A stretch of 50,742 nt of DNA from an uncultured Alphaproteobacteria bacterium. Lineage in GTDB: Bacteria > Pseudomonadota > Alphaproteobacteria > HIMB59 > GCA-002718135. The notes beneath the pieces were generated by a model. The model saw only the letters and a list, made by a program, of their open reading frames with translations. It did not search any database and was not told the DNA's origin. The stretch is from assembly GCA_902521315.1 (NCBI GenBank), contig CABYRH010000009.1, forward strand, positions 1 to 50,742. The letters are read 5' to 3'. The position numbers and the translations under genes were made by a program. Positions within the stretch are counted from its first letter, which is position 1. Each line of letters begins with the position of its first letter. This document shows, piece after piece, positions 8,648-18,509 of the stretch.

Positions 8648-11600
8648 ATGAAAATAAATATTATAGACTATGCAATTAGCCATTCCCGAGTTTTCATGGG
8701 AATACTTATTTTTATAATTTTTTCAGGCGCATCTACTTATATCACAATGCCTAAAGAATCATCTCCTGATGTAAGCATACCAATAGTTTATATTTCACTA
8801 AGTCAAAATGGTATTTCTGCACAAGACTCTGAAAGGCTTTTAGTTAAACCAATTGAAGATGAAGTTAAAACTGTTGAAGGAGTAAGAGAAGTAAGATCAA
8901 CAGCTTATTCAGGCGGAGGTAATGTTTTATTAGAATTTGATGCTGGTTTTGACTCTGATCAAGCTATGGTTGATATTAGGGATAAAGTTGATAGAGCTAA
9001 GGGTGATCTACCTAGTGAAGCAGATGAACCAACAGTTAACGAAGTAAATATAAGTACGTTTCCTATCCTTTCTATTTCTTTAAGTGGAGATGTGCCTAAT
9101 AGAACACTTCAAGATTTAGCTGATATTTTGCAAGATGATATAGAAACAATACCTAGTGTTTTAGAAGCTAAAATAGGCGGTAAAAGAAATGAACAAGTTG
9201 ACATACTAATTAATCCAACTGCAGTTGATAGCTATGGTATCAATCTTGAGAGTCTTATTAATATTGTTAGAGAAAATAATAAAATGGTATCTGCTGGTGG
9301 TCAAGACACTGGTGACGGAAGTTTTGATATTAAAGTTCCAGGTTTATACGAAACTATTGAAGATGTATTAAATACTCCTGTTAAAACTAACGGAGATTCA
9401 GTTATTACTTTCAGAGATATTGCTGAAGTTAAAAGAACATTTGAAGATAGGCAATCTTATGCAAATGTGAATGGATCTAATTCAATAACTATTGATGTTT
9501 CTAAAAGAATTGGTGAAAATATAATCAATACTATTGAAGAAGTAAAAAAAATAACTGCAATTACTGCTAAAAGTTTTCCTGAAAATGTTGAAATTTCTTT
9601 TGGAAATGATCAATCAAAAGGCATTAAAACTATGTTAAATAGTCTGCAAAATAACGTCATAGCAGCTATAATCCTTGTTTTAATTATTATTTTAGGAGCA
9701 TTAGGTGTTAGATCTGGTTTATTAGTTGGTGTATCTATTCCAGGATCATTTTTATCAGGTTTATTAGCTCTGTCTGTAATGGGATTTACTATTAATATTG
9801 TTGTATTATTTGCTCTAATTTTATCTGTAGGACTATTAGTCGATGGAGCAATTGTTGTCGTTGAATATGCAGATAGAAAAATGAAAGAAGGACTTGGTGT
9901 AAAAGATGCTTTCGCAAATGCATCAAAAAAAATGTCACTACCAATTATATCGTCGACTGCAACTACCCTAGCAGCCTTTCTACCTTTAATATTCTGGCCT
10001 GGTATAGCTGGTGAATTTATGAAATATTTACCAATAACACTTATATGCGTTCTTATATCTTCTTTGTTTATGGCATTACTGTTTGTCCCAGTTTTAGGAT
10101 CTATTTTAAATACTGTTTCAAGGATACTTCTCCAATTTATTGTACCATTACTAATATCATTAATTTTTTACAATCTATTATCTTATGGATTTGGATTATT
10201 AAATCTTGAAAGTTTTAGTTTATTTATAACAATTGGAAAATATTTACTGAGCTTCGCTTTATTTATATTTGTATTTATAAGAATTATACCAAGAGTTTAT
10301 AAAATTTCAGAAAATGTAAATTCTACAGATAAATTAGTTTCTAAAAATGCAAAAATCTTATCTTCAGAATCAAATGAACCTGTTTTAAACGTAACTGGTT
10401 TTGTTGGATTTTATGCAAAAGTATTAAACTTCTTATTATTTCATCCTTTAAAGGTGATGATTAGTGCTTTAGTAATATTAGTTGCTGTAAACTACACCTA
10501 TACTAAAGTTGGAGAAGGTGTAGAATTTTTCCCAGATGTTGAGCCAGATCTTGCAAAAATCGTAGTTTTTGCAAGAGGTAATCTCTCAGTTGAAGAAAAA
10601 AAAGATTATGTATCAAGAGTCGAAAATATTATTTTAAAGCTTCAATCGGAAAGACAAGAATTTAAAAATATTTATTCTTTAAGTGGCAATGTAAGTGAAC
10701 AATCAGAGGCATCAGAAGATTTTATTGGATCAATAAGTTTAGAATATACGGATTGGGATAAAAGAAGAAAATCAAAAGTAATTCTTGCAGAAATTTTGGA
10801 AGCAACAAAAAGCATCAATGGGATTAAAGTAGAGTCAAGAGAACAACAAGGTGGTCCTGGTGAAGGTAAACCAATTAACATTAAATTAACCAGTGATAAC
10901 AAACAACTTTTAATTGCTGAAGGAATTAAGCTTAAAAAATTTATGGATAGTTATCCAAAGTTAATGAATGTTGAAGATAATTTACCAGCACCTGGGATTG
11001 AATGGGAAATTAATGTAGATAGAAAACAAGCATCTAAATTTGGAGCTAACATTACATCAATTGGTAATGTGATTAAACTTGCAACAAACGGTCTTAAACT
11101 TGGCGAATATAGACCTGATGATAGTAATGAAAGTATACCACTTTATCTGCGTTATCCAAACGAAGGAAGAACATTAGATAGAATTGATAACTTAAGAGTA
11201 ACTACTTCAAATGGTTTAGTTCCAATATCCAATTTTGTGGAAATTGTTCCAAATAGTAGAACAGGAAATATAATTAGAGTAGACTCAAAAAATGCTATTA
11301 ATATTCAGGCAGATGTAGAGCCTGGAACTTATCCTGATGGAAAAGTAAAAGAACTTGAGTACGTATTAGGAATTTCAGATACTGCTCCGTCTTGGAGAGG
11401 AAGAACTTTAGATTTACCTCGTTATGAATTAGATAACAAAGTAAGGGCTGAACTTATTGGAGAAAATGAAGATCAAAAAGAAGCTCAAGAATTTTTAACA
11501 GGAGCTTTTGGTGTAGCTTTATTTTTAATGCTAATGATACTTCTATTGCAGTTTAATAGTTTTTATAGTGCATTCTTAATTCTTTTTGCAGTAGTAATGT

Positions 11601-12043
11601 CCACAGCTGGTGTTTTTATAGGTCTAATGGTAACAGCACAGCCATTTGGTATTGTTATGTCAGGAGTTGGAGTAATTGCTCTTGCTGGAATAGTTGTAAA
11701 TAATAATATTATATTGATTGATACATTTGATTTTTTAAAGACTAAAACATCTAGTATAAGAGAAGCCATTATCAAAACAGGGGCACAGAGACTGAGACCA
11801 GTTTTACTTACAACTACTACAACAGTACTAGGATTATTACCAATGGTTACAATGACAAATGTTGACTTCATATCTAGAGAAATAACCAGAGGTTCGCCAG
11901 ATACCCAGTGGTGGGTTCAATTATCAACAGCTATAGTATTTGGACTACTTTTTGCGACATTTCTCACATTAGTTGTAACACCATCAGCATTAATGTTTAG
12001 AGAAAACATTAAGAATTGGTATAAGAATAAAATTTCTAGTTAA
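8648..12043 (+). CDS. RND efflux transporter permease (AcrB superfamily)
   Basis: 1131 residues, somewhat longer than AcrB. It shows two repeats of transmembrane bundle plus large periplasmic loop: a first helix at about 13-32, helices around 335-490 and about 500-560, and the C-terminal bundle from about 965. It is a proton-driven inner-membrane exporter partnered by the adaptor upstream. TM4 reads L-L-V-D-G-A-I-V-V-V-E (Asp399), where AcrB has two adjacent Asp; TM10 has V-V-N-N-N-I-I-L-I-D (Asn1018), where AcrB has Lys940. The proton relay therefore differs from the HAE1 model. An extra hydrophobic and loop insert occurs at about residues 495-585, mid-protein. Confidence 0.93.
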   Translation: MKINIIDYAISHSRVFMGILIFIIFSGASTYITMPKESSPDVSIPIVYISLSQNGISAQDSERLLVKPIEDEVKTVEGVREVRSTAYSGGGNVLLEFDAGFDSDQAMVDIRDKVDRAKGDLPSEADEPTVNEVNISTFPILSISLSGDVPNRTLQDLADILQDDIETIPSVLEAKIGGKRNEQVDILINPTAVDSYGINLESLINIVRENNKMVSAGGQDTGDGSFDIKVPGLYETIEDVLNTPVKTNGDSVITFRDIAEVKRTFEDRQSYANVNGSNSITIDVSKRIGENIINTIEEVKKITAITAKSFPENVEISFGNDQSKGIKTMLNSLQNNVIAAIILVLIIILGALGVRSGLLVGVSIPGSFLSGLLALSVMGFTINIVVLFALILSVGLLVDGAIVVVEYADRKMKEGLGVKDAFANASKKMSLPIISSTATTLAAFLPLIFWPGIAGEFMKYLPITLICVLISSLFMALLFVPVLGSILNTVSRILLQFIVPLLISLIFYNLLSYGFGLLNLESFSLFITIGKYLLSFALFIFVFIRIIPRVYKISENVNSTDKLVSKNAKILSSESNEPVLNVTGFVGFYAKVLNFLLFHPLKVMISALVILVAVNYTYTKVGEGVEFFPDVEPDLAKIVVFARGNLSVEEKKDYVSRVENIILKLQSERQEFKNIYSLSGNVSEQSEASEDFIGSISLEYTDWDKRRKSKVILAEILEATKSINGIKVESREQQGGPGEGKPINIKLTSDNKQLLIAEGIKLKKFMDSYPKLMNVEDNLPAPGIEWEINVDRKQASKFGANITSIGNVIKLATNGLKLGEYRPDDSNESIPLYLRYPNEGRTLDRIDNLRVTTSNGLVPISNFVEIVPNSRTGNIIRVDSKNAINIQADVEPGTYPDGKVKELEYVLGISDTAPSWRGRTLDLPRYELDNKVRAELIGENEDQKEAQEFLTGAFGVALFLMLMILLLQFNSFYSAFLILFAVVMSTAGVFIGLMVTAQPFGIVMSGVGVIALAGIVVNNNIILIDTFDFLKTKTSSIREAIIKTGAQRLRPVLLTTTTTVLGLLPMVTMTNVDFISREITRGSPDTQWWVQLSTAIVFGLLFATFLTLVVTPSALMFRENIKNWYKNKISS

Positions 12044-12068
12044 ATTTTTTCTAATAAACATTAAATTC

Positions 12069-12620
12069 ATGACTATTAAATCTATTACTGTCTATTGCTC
12101 ATCTTCTGATAAATTAAGTAATAAATATTATCAAGATGCAGAAGAAATTAGCAAATTAATATCATCATTTAAAATAAATATTGTCTACGGTGGGGCAAAA
12201 GTTGGTATTATGGGTGTGGTTGCTAAGACAGCAAAAAAATATAAAAATATAGTTACGGGAGTTATTCCAAATTTTTTATCCGAGAAAGAAATAATTTTTG
12301 AAAATATAGATGAGTTAAAAATAGTGGATAATATGTCTGAAAGAAAAAAGTTACTCTTTGAGTTAGGTGATGCGTATTTAGCATTACCAGGAGGAACAGG
12401 TACTTTAGAAGAAATAGTAGAAGTTGTATCTTGGAAGGTAATGGGGATTCATAATAAGCCAATAATATTTTTTAATAAAAATAATTTCTGGGATAATTTG
12501 TTTCAACAATTTAAATTTTTTGAAAATGAAAAATTTTCAAATAAAAATTTACAAAACAGTTTTCACATTATAGATACGGTTGATCAATTAAAAAAAATAT
12601 TAATTAAATGGCAAAAATAA
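12069..12620 (+). CDS. LOG-family (TIGR00730) nucleotide phosphoribohydrolase
   Basis: 183 residues, normal length. It carries the Lonely-Guy family signatures: [10 protein letters not shown] near 40-49, the catalytic Arg92 in S-E-R-K, and PGGTGTLEE at 107-115. Family members hydrolyse the N-glycosidic bond of AMP or cytokinin-riboside monophosphates to free base and ribose 5-phosphate. In bacteria the usual role is thought to be nucleotide salvage or housekeeping; a hormone role here would be speculative. The gene overlaps icd by 13 bases. Confidence 0.92.
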   Translation: MTIKSITVYCSSSDKLSNKYYQDAEEISKLISSFKINIVYGGAKVGIMGVVAKTAKKYKNIVTGVIPNFLSEKEIIFENIDELKIVDNMSERKKLLFELGDAYLALPGGTGTLEEIVEVVSWKVMGIHNKPIIFFNKNNFWDNLFQQFKFFENEKFSNKNLQNSFHIIDTVDQLKKILIKWQK

Positions 12621-13816
12621 AAGTTAAAAACCCTGTAGTTGAAATGGATGGAGATGAAATGACCAGAATTATCTGGAAGTACATCAAAGAACAATTAATT
12701 TTGCCCTATCTTGATATAGATATCAAATATTTTGATCTTGGAGTGATTAAAAGAGATGAAACAAATGATCAAATCACAATAGATGCTGCTGAAGCAGTAA
12801 AAAAATATGGTGTAGGAATAAAATGTGCAACAATTACTCCTGATGAAAATCGAGTTGAGGAATTCAAATTAAAAAAAATGTGGCGTTCTCCAAATGGAAC
12901 AATAAGAAATATACTTGGAGGAACTATATTTAGACAGCCAATAATATGCAACAATGTTCCAAGAATAATCACAAACTGGAACCATCCAATTGTAGTTGCT
13001 AGACATGCCTTTGGTGATCAATATAGAGCGACTGACACATTAATTAATAAACCAGGGACACTTAAAATGGTTTTTGAACCTAAAGATGGATCTGAAGGAT
13101 TTACAAAAGATGTATATGAATTTGAAAAACCTGGTGTAGCCCTATCAATGTATAATTTAGATAATTCAATTAAAGACTTTGCTAGAGCTTGTTTTAATTA
13201 TGGACTTAACCTTGGTTGGCCAGTTTACCTTTCTACTAAAAATACTATTTTAAAAGTCTACGATGGAAGATTTAAAGATTTATTTCAGGATGTATTTGAT
13301 ACTGAATTTAAAAATAAGTTTAAAGAAAAAGACATAGTTTATGAGCATAGATTAATCGATGATATGGTGGCCTCAGCTTTAAAATGGGAAGGTAATTTTA
13401 TTTGGGCTTGTAAAAATTATGATGGAGATGTTCAATCAGATTCTGTTGCTCAAGGATTTGGATCACTAGGTTTAATGACAAGTGTGTTAATGACCCCAGA
13501 TGGTAAAACAGTAGAAGCTGAAGCAGCACATGGAACTGTTACTAGACATTATAGAAATCATCAGAAAGGTATAGAAACTTCAACTAATCCTATTGCATCA
13601 ATCTTTGCTTGGACAAGAGGTTTAAGTTTTAGAGGAGAATTTGATGGTAATAATGAATTAATAAATTTTGCTAAAAAATTAGAAGAAACGTGTATCAAAA
13701 CTGTAGAAAGTGGTGAAATGACAAAAGATCTAGCAATATTAATTAACAAAGATCAGAAATGGTTAAACACTCAAGATTTTTTAAGCGCAATAAAAAACAA
13801 TTTTAAAATTAACTAA
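12608..13816 (+). CDS. icd: NADP-dependent isocitrate dehydrogenase (eukaryote-type homodimer)
   Basis: 402 residues. It oxidatively decarboxylates isocitrate to 2-oxoglutarate in the TCA cycle, making NADPH. Hallmarks are the N-terminal [17 protein letters not shown], the isocitrate loop S-P-N-G-T-I-R-N and the metal-binding D-G-D-V-Q-S-D region. This is the family shared with mitochondria and common in Alphaproteobacteria, not the E. coli Icd type. The start overlaps the LOG gene by 13 bases and the stop overlaps alaS, on the opposite strand, by 8. Confidence 0.97.
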   Translation: MAKIKVKNPVVEMDGDEMTRIIWKYIKEQLILPYLDIDIKYFDLGVIKRDETNDQITIDAAEAVKKYGVGIKCATITPDENRVEEFKLKKMWRSPNGTIRNILGGTIFRQPIICNNVPRIITNWNHPIVVARHAFGDQYRATDTLINKPGTLKMVFEPKDGSEGFTKDVYEFEKPGVALSMYNLDNSIKDFARACFNYGLNLGWPVYLSTKNTILKVYDGRFKDLFQDVFDTEFKNKFKEKDIVYEHRLIDDMVASALKWEGNFIWACKNYDGDVQSDSVAQGFGSLGLMTSVLMTPDGKTVEAEAAHGTVTRHYRNHQKGIETSTNPIASIFAWTRGLSFRGEFDGNNELINFAKKLEETCIKTVESGEMTKDLAILINKDQKWLNTQDFLSAIKNNFKIN

Positions 13817-16481
13817 TAGAGTTTAATTTATCTTCTACGTATTTTATACTTTCATTAATTTTACTAACATCTGATCCTCCTCCTTGAGCAAGATCTTTTC
13901 TACCTCCCCCACCCTTGCCACCTAGAATAATCGAAATTTCTCTTATTTCTTTTGAAGCATCAAAAAGGTCTGTAATATCTTCAGTAACTCCTAGTACTAT
14001 AGATAGTTTGTTACCATTATTTGAAATTATTAACGAAACACTATTTTTGTTATATTGTTTTTTTTGCTCATCAATAAATGTTTTCAAAGATTTATTAGGG
14101 TAGTCTTCAGCAATCAAGTATATGAAATTTAATTCTTTGATTTTTTTTACAACAATATTATCAATATTTTTTGATATAGAAATATTTTGTTTTAATTTTT
14201 CGTGTATCTGAATTAATTCTTTAATTAACAAACCTTTGTCTTCAGATTGATTTTTAAAATTATAATCAGCATTAATTTTTTTAATTTTATTCTTTAAATC
14301 TTCAATTTGATTATCTTGGTATTTATTTTTTTCTAATAAATTTCTTTCTATTTCTTTAATATATTTATCCACTGCAACATTAGATACGGCCTCTATTCTT
14401 CTTATTCCAGACGCAACACTAGATTGATTAGTTATTTTAAATTTAGTTATTTCCCCTAATTTAACAACATGAGTTCCACCGCATAATTCTTTTGAAAAGA
14501 ATGATTCATTTTCTTGACCCATTGTTACTACTCTTACTTCATCGCTATATTTTTCTCCAAACAATGCCATCGCACCTTCTTCAATAGCTTTTTTTTGATC
14601 CACAATTTTAATTTCAACAATTCCATTTTTTTGAATTTGATCATTTACAATTTCTTCAATATTCATGAGTTGATTTTTTTCAATTGGATTATTGTGACTA
14701 AAATCAAATCTAAGTTTTTCTGAATTTACAAGTGAGCCCTTCTGCGTGACATGCTTGCCCAGTATTTTTCTTAGAGCAGCATGTAATAAATGAGTTGAAG
14801 AATGATTATATTTAATAAAATCTCTATTCAATGTATTAATGCTTGCTTTAATGGTATCTTCAATTTCGCATTCACCACTAATTACTTTACCTTTGTGAAG
14901 AAAATAGTTTCCAAATATTTTTGTAGTATTCATAACTTCAAACTTAAAGCTATCATTTTCAAAAAAACCATGATCTCCCACCTGACCACCACTTTCTCCA
15001 TAAAAAGGTGTTTGATTTAATATTATAATCGCTTCTTGATCTTTTTTAATTTTATCTACTGACTTACTTTCTGATATTATTGAAATTATTTTACAATCAG
15101 CTTCCATATCAGAATATCCTAAAAATTCTGTTGGATCTATTTTAGAAGTTATTTCAAACCAAATGCCTTCATCCTCGATGTCTCCTGTACCTTTCCAACT
15201 TTGTCTTGCTCTTTCCTTTTGATCTAACATTTTTTGTTCAAATGTTTTTATATCGACTTCAATATTTTTACTTTTCAAATAATCTTGTGTTAAATCTAAG
15301 GGAAATCCATAGGTGTCGTATAATTTAAATGCTACTTCTCCATTAAATATATTTGTTGAGTTAGAAATTTCCTCATCTAAAATTTTAATTCCTTTTTCAA
15401 CAGTTTCCTTGAATTTAGTTTCTTCATTCATTAATGTATTAGTGATCAGATCTTTTGCTCTATCTAATTCAGGATATGAATTTTTTATTCCATCTAAAAA
15501 AATAGGGAATAGCTTATGAAAAACAGGCTCTTTATTACCTAAAGAATGAGCGTGTCGCATTCCTCTTCTCATTATTCTTCGTAAGACGTATCCTCTACCT
15601 TCATTTGAAGGCATAACTCCATCTGCAATTAAAAAAGATGAGGATTTTAAGTGATCTGCAATTACTCTATGACTAGGACTTGTTATTGAACTTTCATCGC
15701 CACATAATTTCGTTGATTCATTTATAATCGGTTGAAATAAATCTGTTGAATAATTATCATTAGAACCATCTAGAAGAGCTGTCATTCTCTCTAATCCCAT
15801 TCCAGTATCAATAGAGGGTTTTGGTAGATTTATTCTTTCAGATTTAGATATCTGCTCATATTGCATAAATACTAAATTCCATATTTCTATAAATCTATCT
15901 CCATCTTCGTTTGGAGAGCCTGGAGGGCCTCCTTCGTATTTATCACCATGATCATAAAATATTTCAGAACATGGACCGCAAGGACCAGTTTCACCCATTG
16001 ACCAAAAATTATCAGATGTACTAATTTTAATAATTTTATTTTCAGATAATCCAGCTATTTTTTTCCATAAATCAAAAGCTTCCTGATCATCAGAATAAAC
16101 AGTTACCAATAGTCTATCTTTATTTATTGAATATTCTTTGGTAATTAGATTCCAAGCTAGTTCTATGGCCAACTCTTTAAAATAATCTCCAAAAGAGAAA
16201 TTACCTAACATTTCAAAAAAAGTATGGTGTCTTGCCGTATATCCTACATTTTCTAAATCATTATGCTTACCACCTGCTCTTACACATTTCTGAGCAGTAG
16301 TCGCTCTGTTGTAATCTCTTGTCTCTTTACCTGTAAAAATATTTTTAAATTGCACCATTCCAGAATTGGCAAACATTAGAGTAGGGTCATTATCTGGTAC
16401 TAGAGAGCTAGAATGAATAATCTCATGTCCATTTTTTTTAAAATAATTTAGAAATGTTGACCTAATCTGATTAGAATTCAT
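13809..16481 (-). CDS. alaS: Alanine-tRNA ligase
   Basis: 890 residues, full length. The N-terminal catalytic core has the class II motifs ([17 protein letters not shown]). The editing domain has the Zn site N-H-S-S-T-H-L-L-H and C-G-G-T-H-V. The C-terminal C-Ala domain ends with a Gly-rich [16 protein letters not shown] stretch. It charges tRNA-Ala and hydrolyses mischarged Ser and Gly. A TATAAT element lies only 8 bases before the ATG. It overlaps icd by 8 bases tail to tail. recA lies upstream behind its own terminator, so alaS is transcribed separately. Confidence 0.98.
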   Translation of the reverse strand: MNSNQIRSTFLNYFKKNGHEIIHSSSLVPDNDPTLMFANSGMVQFKNIFTGKETRDYNRATTAQKCVRAGGKHNDLENVGYTARHHTFFEMLGNFSFGDYFKELAIELAWNLITKEYSINKDRLLVTVYSDDQEAFDLWKKIAGLSENKIIKISTSDNFWSMGETGPCGPCSEIFYDHGDKYEGGPPGSPNEDGDRFIEIWNLVFMQYEQISKSERINLPKPSIDTGMGLERMTALLDGSNDNYSTDLFQPIINESTKLCGDESSITSPSHRVIADHLKSSSFLIADGVMPSNEGRGYVLRRIMRRGMRHAHSLGNKEPVFHKLFPIFLDGIKNSYPELDRAKDLITNTLMNEETKFKETVEKGIKILDEEISNSTNIFNGEVAFKLYDTYGFPLDLTQDYLKSKNIEVDIKTFEQKMLDQKERARQSWKGTGDIEDEGIWFEITSKIDPTEFLGYSDMEADCKIISIISESKSVDKIKKDQEAIIILNQTPFYGESGGQVGDHGFFENDSFKFEVMNTTKIFGNYFLHKGKVISGECEIEDTIKASINTLNRDFIKYNHSSTHLLHAALRKILGKHVTQKGSLVNSEKLRFDFSHNNPIEKNQLMNIEEIVNDQIQKNGIVEIKIVDQKKAIEEGAMALFGEKYSDEVRVVTMGQENESFFSKELCGGTHVVKLGEITKFKITNQSSVASGIRRIEAVSNVAVDKYIKEIERNLLEKNKYQDNQIEDLKNKIKKINADYNFKNQSEDKGLLIKELIQIHEKLKQNISISKNIDNIVVKKIKELNFIYLIAEDYPNKSLKTFIDEQKKQYNKNSVSLIISNNGNKLSIVLGVTEDITDLFDASKEIREISIILGGKGGGGRKDLAQGGGSDVSKINESIKYVEDKLNSIS

Positions 16482-16489
16482 GAAAGGGT

Positions 16490-16518
16490 ATTATAACTTG
16501 AAAACTCTATTGTCTAAA
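16490..16518 (-). promoter_or_regulatory. Promoter of alaS (TTTAGA-17-TATAAT)
   Basis: On the minus strand TATAAT lies at 16490-16495 and TTTAGA at 16513-16518, with 17-base spacing. Only 8 bases separate the -10 from the ATG and no Shine-Dalgarno site is present, so the transcript would be nearly leaderless. It sits just beyond the recA terminator, as expected for an independent unit. Confidence 0.6.
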
Positions 16519-16548
16519 TAAAAAAGCGCCTATTTTGAAATAGGCGCT
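16516..16548 (-). terminator. Rho-independent terminator of recA
   Basis: An 11-base inverted repeat (AGCGCCTATTT at 16525-16535, AAATAGGCGCT at 16538-16548) is followed on the minus strand by a T-rich run at 16516-16524. It begins 18 bases after the recA stop. It is the clearest intrinsic terminator in the window. Confidence 0.92.
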
Positions 16549-16566
16549 AAACAAAAATAATATTTA

Positions 16567-17679
16567 CTATTCTTTTATTTCTTCAGCTTCTTTAGCTTCT
16601 TTTTCTTTTTCTGTATTCTCTACTTTTCCTTCCATCATAGCTTTTTCAACTATTCCAGCATTTTGTAGAATTTGATTTTCTATTTCTTTAGCTATTGTAG
16701 GATTGTCGTTAAGAAAATTTTTAACGTTTTCTCTACCTTGTCCTATTTTAGTATTTTTATATGCAAACCATGATCCTGATTTATCAATAATTTCTGCTTT
16801 GACACCTAAATCAACTAATTCACCTAATTTAGATATACCCTCTCCATACATTATATCAAATTCAACAACTTTGAATGGAGGCGCGACTTTGTTTTTAACT
16901 ATCTTTACTCTAGTTTGGTTTCCAATGATTTCATCTTTATCTTTAATTGCACCAATTCTTCTAATATCCATTCTTACAGAAGAATAAAATTTTAAAGCAT
17001 TGCCACCTGTAGTTGTCTCAGGACTGCCAAACATAACACCAATTTTCATTCTAAGTTGATTTATGAATACAACTAAGGTGTTTGATTGAGCGATAGAACT
17101 TGTGAGTTTTCTTAAAGCCTGACTCATCAATCTAGCTTGTAAACCAGGTAATGAATCTCCCATATCGCCTTCTAATTCAGCTCTTGGTACAAGTGCTGCA
17201 ACTGAATCAATAATTAACACATCAATACCTCCAGATTTAATTAAAGAATCAGCAATTTCTAAACCCTGTTCACCTGTATCAGGCTGGGAAATTAATAATT
17301 CTTCTAAATTTACACCTAATTTCTTTGCATATGCTGGATCTAGAGCATGCTCTGCATCTATAAATGCACAATTACCACCTTGTTTTTGTGACTCTGCAAC
17401 AATATGAGTAGCTAAAGTAGTTTTACCAGAACTTTCAGGTCCATAAATTTCAATAATTCTCCCCTTTGGAACTCCTCCAATACCAAGAGCTATATCAAGC
17501 CCTAATGAACCGGTAGATATTGCTTCAATATCTACGTTTGTTTTAGAGCCCAATTTCATTATTGAGCCTTTTCCATAATTTTTCTCTATTAGGCTTACAG
17601 CGGCTTCTAGAGATTTACTTCTGTTTTCTTTATCCATTGAATTTTCGTTGTTTACTACTTTTAATTTAGCTTGAGACAT
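16567..17679 (-). CDS. recA: RecA recombinase
   Basis: 370 residues. Walker [10 protein letters not shown] at 80-88, the Y-G-P-E-S-S region, D-S-V-A-A-L-V-P Walker B and the loop L2 region before [19 protein letters not shown] all match RecA. It forms filaments on single-stranded DNA, drives strand exchange and triggers LexA self-cleavage. The C-terminus is a Lys/Glu-rich tail. A GGAGA ribosome site precedes the ATG. Upstream lies an alphaproteobacterial SOS box and downstream a strong terminator, so it is a monocistronic, damage-inducible unit. Confidence 0.98.
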   Translation of the reverse strand: MSQAKLKVVNNENSMDKENRSKSLEAAVSLIEKNYGKGSIMKLGSKTNVDIEAISTGSLGLDIALGIGGVPKGRIIEIYGPESSGKTTLATHIVAESQKQGGNCAFIDAEHALDPAYAKKLGVNLEELLISQPDTGEQGLEIADSLIKSGGIDVLIIDSVAALVPRAELEGDMGDSLPGLQARLMSQALRKLTSSIAQSNTLVVFINQLRMKIGVMFGSPETTTGGNALKFYSSVRMDIRRIGAIKDKDEIIGNQTRVKIVKNKVAPPFKVVEFDIMYGEGISKLGELVDLGVKAEIIDKSGSWFAYKNTKIGQGRENVKNFLNDNPTIAKEIENQILQNAGIVEKAMMEGKVENTEKEKEAKEAEEIKE

Positions 17680-17749
17680 TACATTTCTCCATTAATTTCC
17701 TATGTTTTTATTAAGATTCTTGCAAATCATGTTTACTTGTACACGTTTT

Positions 17750-17779
17750 GTTCTATTTTTAAAAGTTCTATTTTTGTTC
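17750..17779. promoter_or_regulatory. LexA SOS box (GTTC-N7-GTTC) upstream of recA
   Basis: GTTC at 17765-17768 and GTTC at 17776-17779 are separated by exactly seven bases, the direct-repeat LexA operator described for Alphaproteobacteria. A third GTTC at 17750-17753 lies 11 bases before the first. The box is about 90 bases upstream of the recA ATG and about 115 bases before dksA. recA control is the natural reading. Confidence 0.8.
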
Positions 17780-17893
17780 TTTTATAAAAATTAGATTAAA
17801 ATATTGAAAAATATGAATTATTTATAATTAATAAAATTTCAATATTGCTTGAATAAATAAAATCATTTGATAAATCAGCAGTTTTTTAAAATT

Positions 17894-18301
17894 ATGACTA
17901 AATTATCTAAAAATTATAAACCAACTCAGAAAGAGAAATTCATGAATGCCAAAATGAAAGAATATTTTAGGCAAAAATTAGTAAGTTGGAAAAAAGATTT
18001 ACTTAAGGAGTCATCTCAAACTTTAAATAATCTTCAAAATGAGAATGAAGCAAAACCAGACATAACTGATAGAGCATCTGAAGAAATAGATAGATCTTTC
18101 GAACTTAGAACTAGAGACAGAGAAAGAAAGCTAATTAATAAAATTGATGCCGCCCTTCAAAGAATTGAAGATGGCTCATATGGTTATTGTGATGAAACAG
18201 GTGATCCAATTAGTATCAAAAGATTAGAAGCAAGACCAGTTGCAACATTGAGTTTAGAAGCTCAAGAAATGCATGAAAAAGCAGAAAAAAGAATTAGTTA
18301 A
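17894..18301 (+). CDS. dksA: RNA polymerase-binding transcription factor DksA
   Basis: 135 residues from the ATG at 17894; an in-frame TTG at 17867 would add nine residues with no family match. The coiled coil carries the tip region D-R-A-S-E-E-I-D-R-S-F-E-L-R-T-R-D-R-E-R-K-L, including the conserved Asp and Ala. The C-terminal globular part has Y-G-Y-C-D-E-T-G-D-P-I but only one of the four zinc Cys of E. coli DksA, as seen in many alphaproteobacterial DksA proteins. With ppGpp it would tune rRNA and amino-acid promoters. A possible promoter, TTGCTT-17-TGATAA, lies just upstream. It leads a four-gene plus-strand run. Confidence 0.92.
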   Translation: MTKLSKNYKPTQKEKFMNAKMKEYFRQKLVSWKKDLLKESSQTLNNLQNENEAKPDITDRASEEIDRSFELRTRDRERKLINKIDAALQRIEDGSYGYCDETGDPISIKRLEARPVATLSLEAQEMHEKAEKRIS

Positions 18302-18311
18302 TTTTTTTTAA

Positions 18312-18509
18312 ATGTCAGATTTTTATATAGGTGATCTTACACCAGGTACTTTTGTTGTAAATGTCAGCAAAGAAAAAGAATGGGGAATTGGTCAAGTACA
18401 ATCATGTATTAATAATATTGTTACAATTAATTTTGAAAATGTTGGAAAAAAAACTATTAACCCTAGAGAAGTTGAATTAAAAATAATTAATATAAATGCA
18501 ACTAATTGA
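18312..18509 (+). CDS. DUF3553 family protein
   Basis: 65 residues. The pattern P-G-T-F-V...E-W-G-I-G-Q-V-Q-S...V-T-I-N-F-E-N-V-G-K-K-T-I-N matches DUF3553, a small Tudor/CarD-like beta-barrel domain found as a stand-alone protein in Alphaproteobacteria. The function is unknown; similar folds contact RNA polymerase or nucleic acid. It lies 10 bases after dksA and overlaps moaA by 14 bases. Confidence 0.85.
   Translation: MSDFYIGDLTPGTFVVNVSKEKEWGIGQVQSCINNIVTINFENVGKKTINPREVELKIININATN

Noticed and set aside
17867..17893. TTG start for dksA
   Set aside because: The ATG at 17894 gives the normal DksA N-terminus; the TTG extension lies in the presumed promoter region.
17680..17893. Small RNA or extra gene in the recA/dksA spacer
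   Set aside because: The spacer holds the SOS box and promoter-like sequence; no frame or stable hairpin beyond AT-rich noise.
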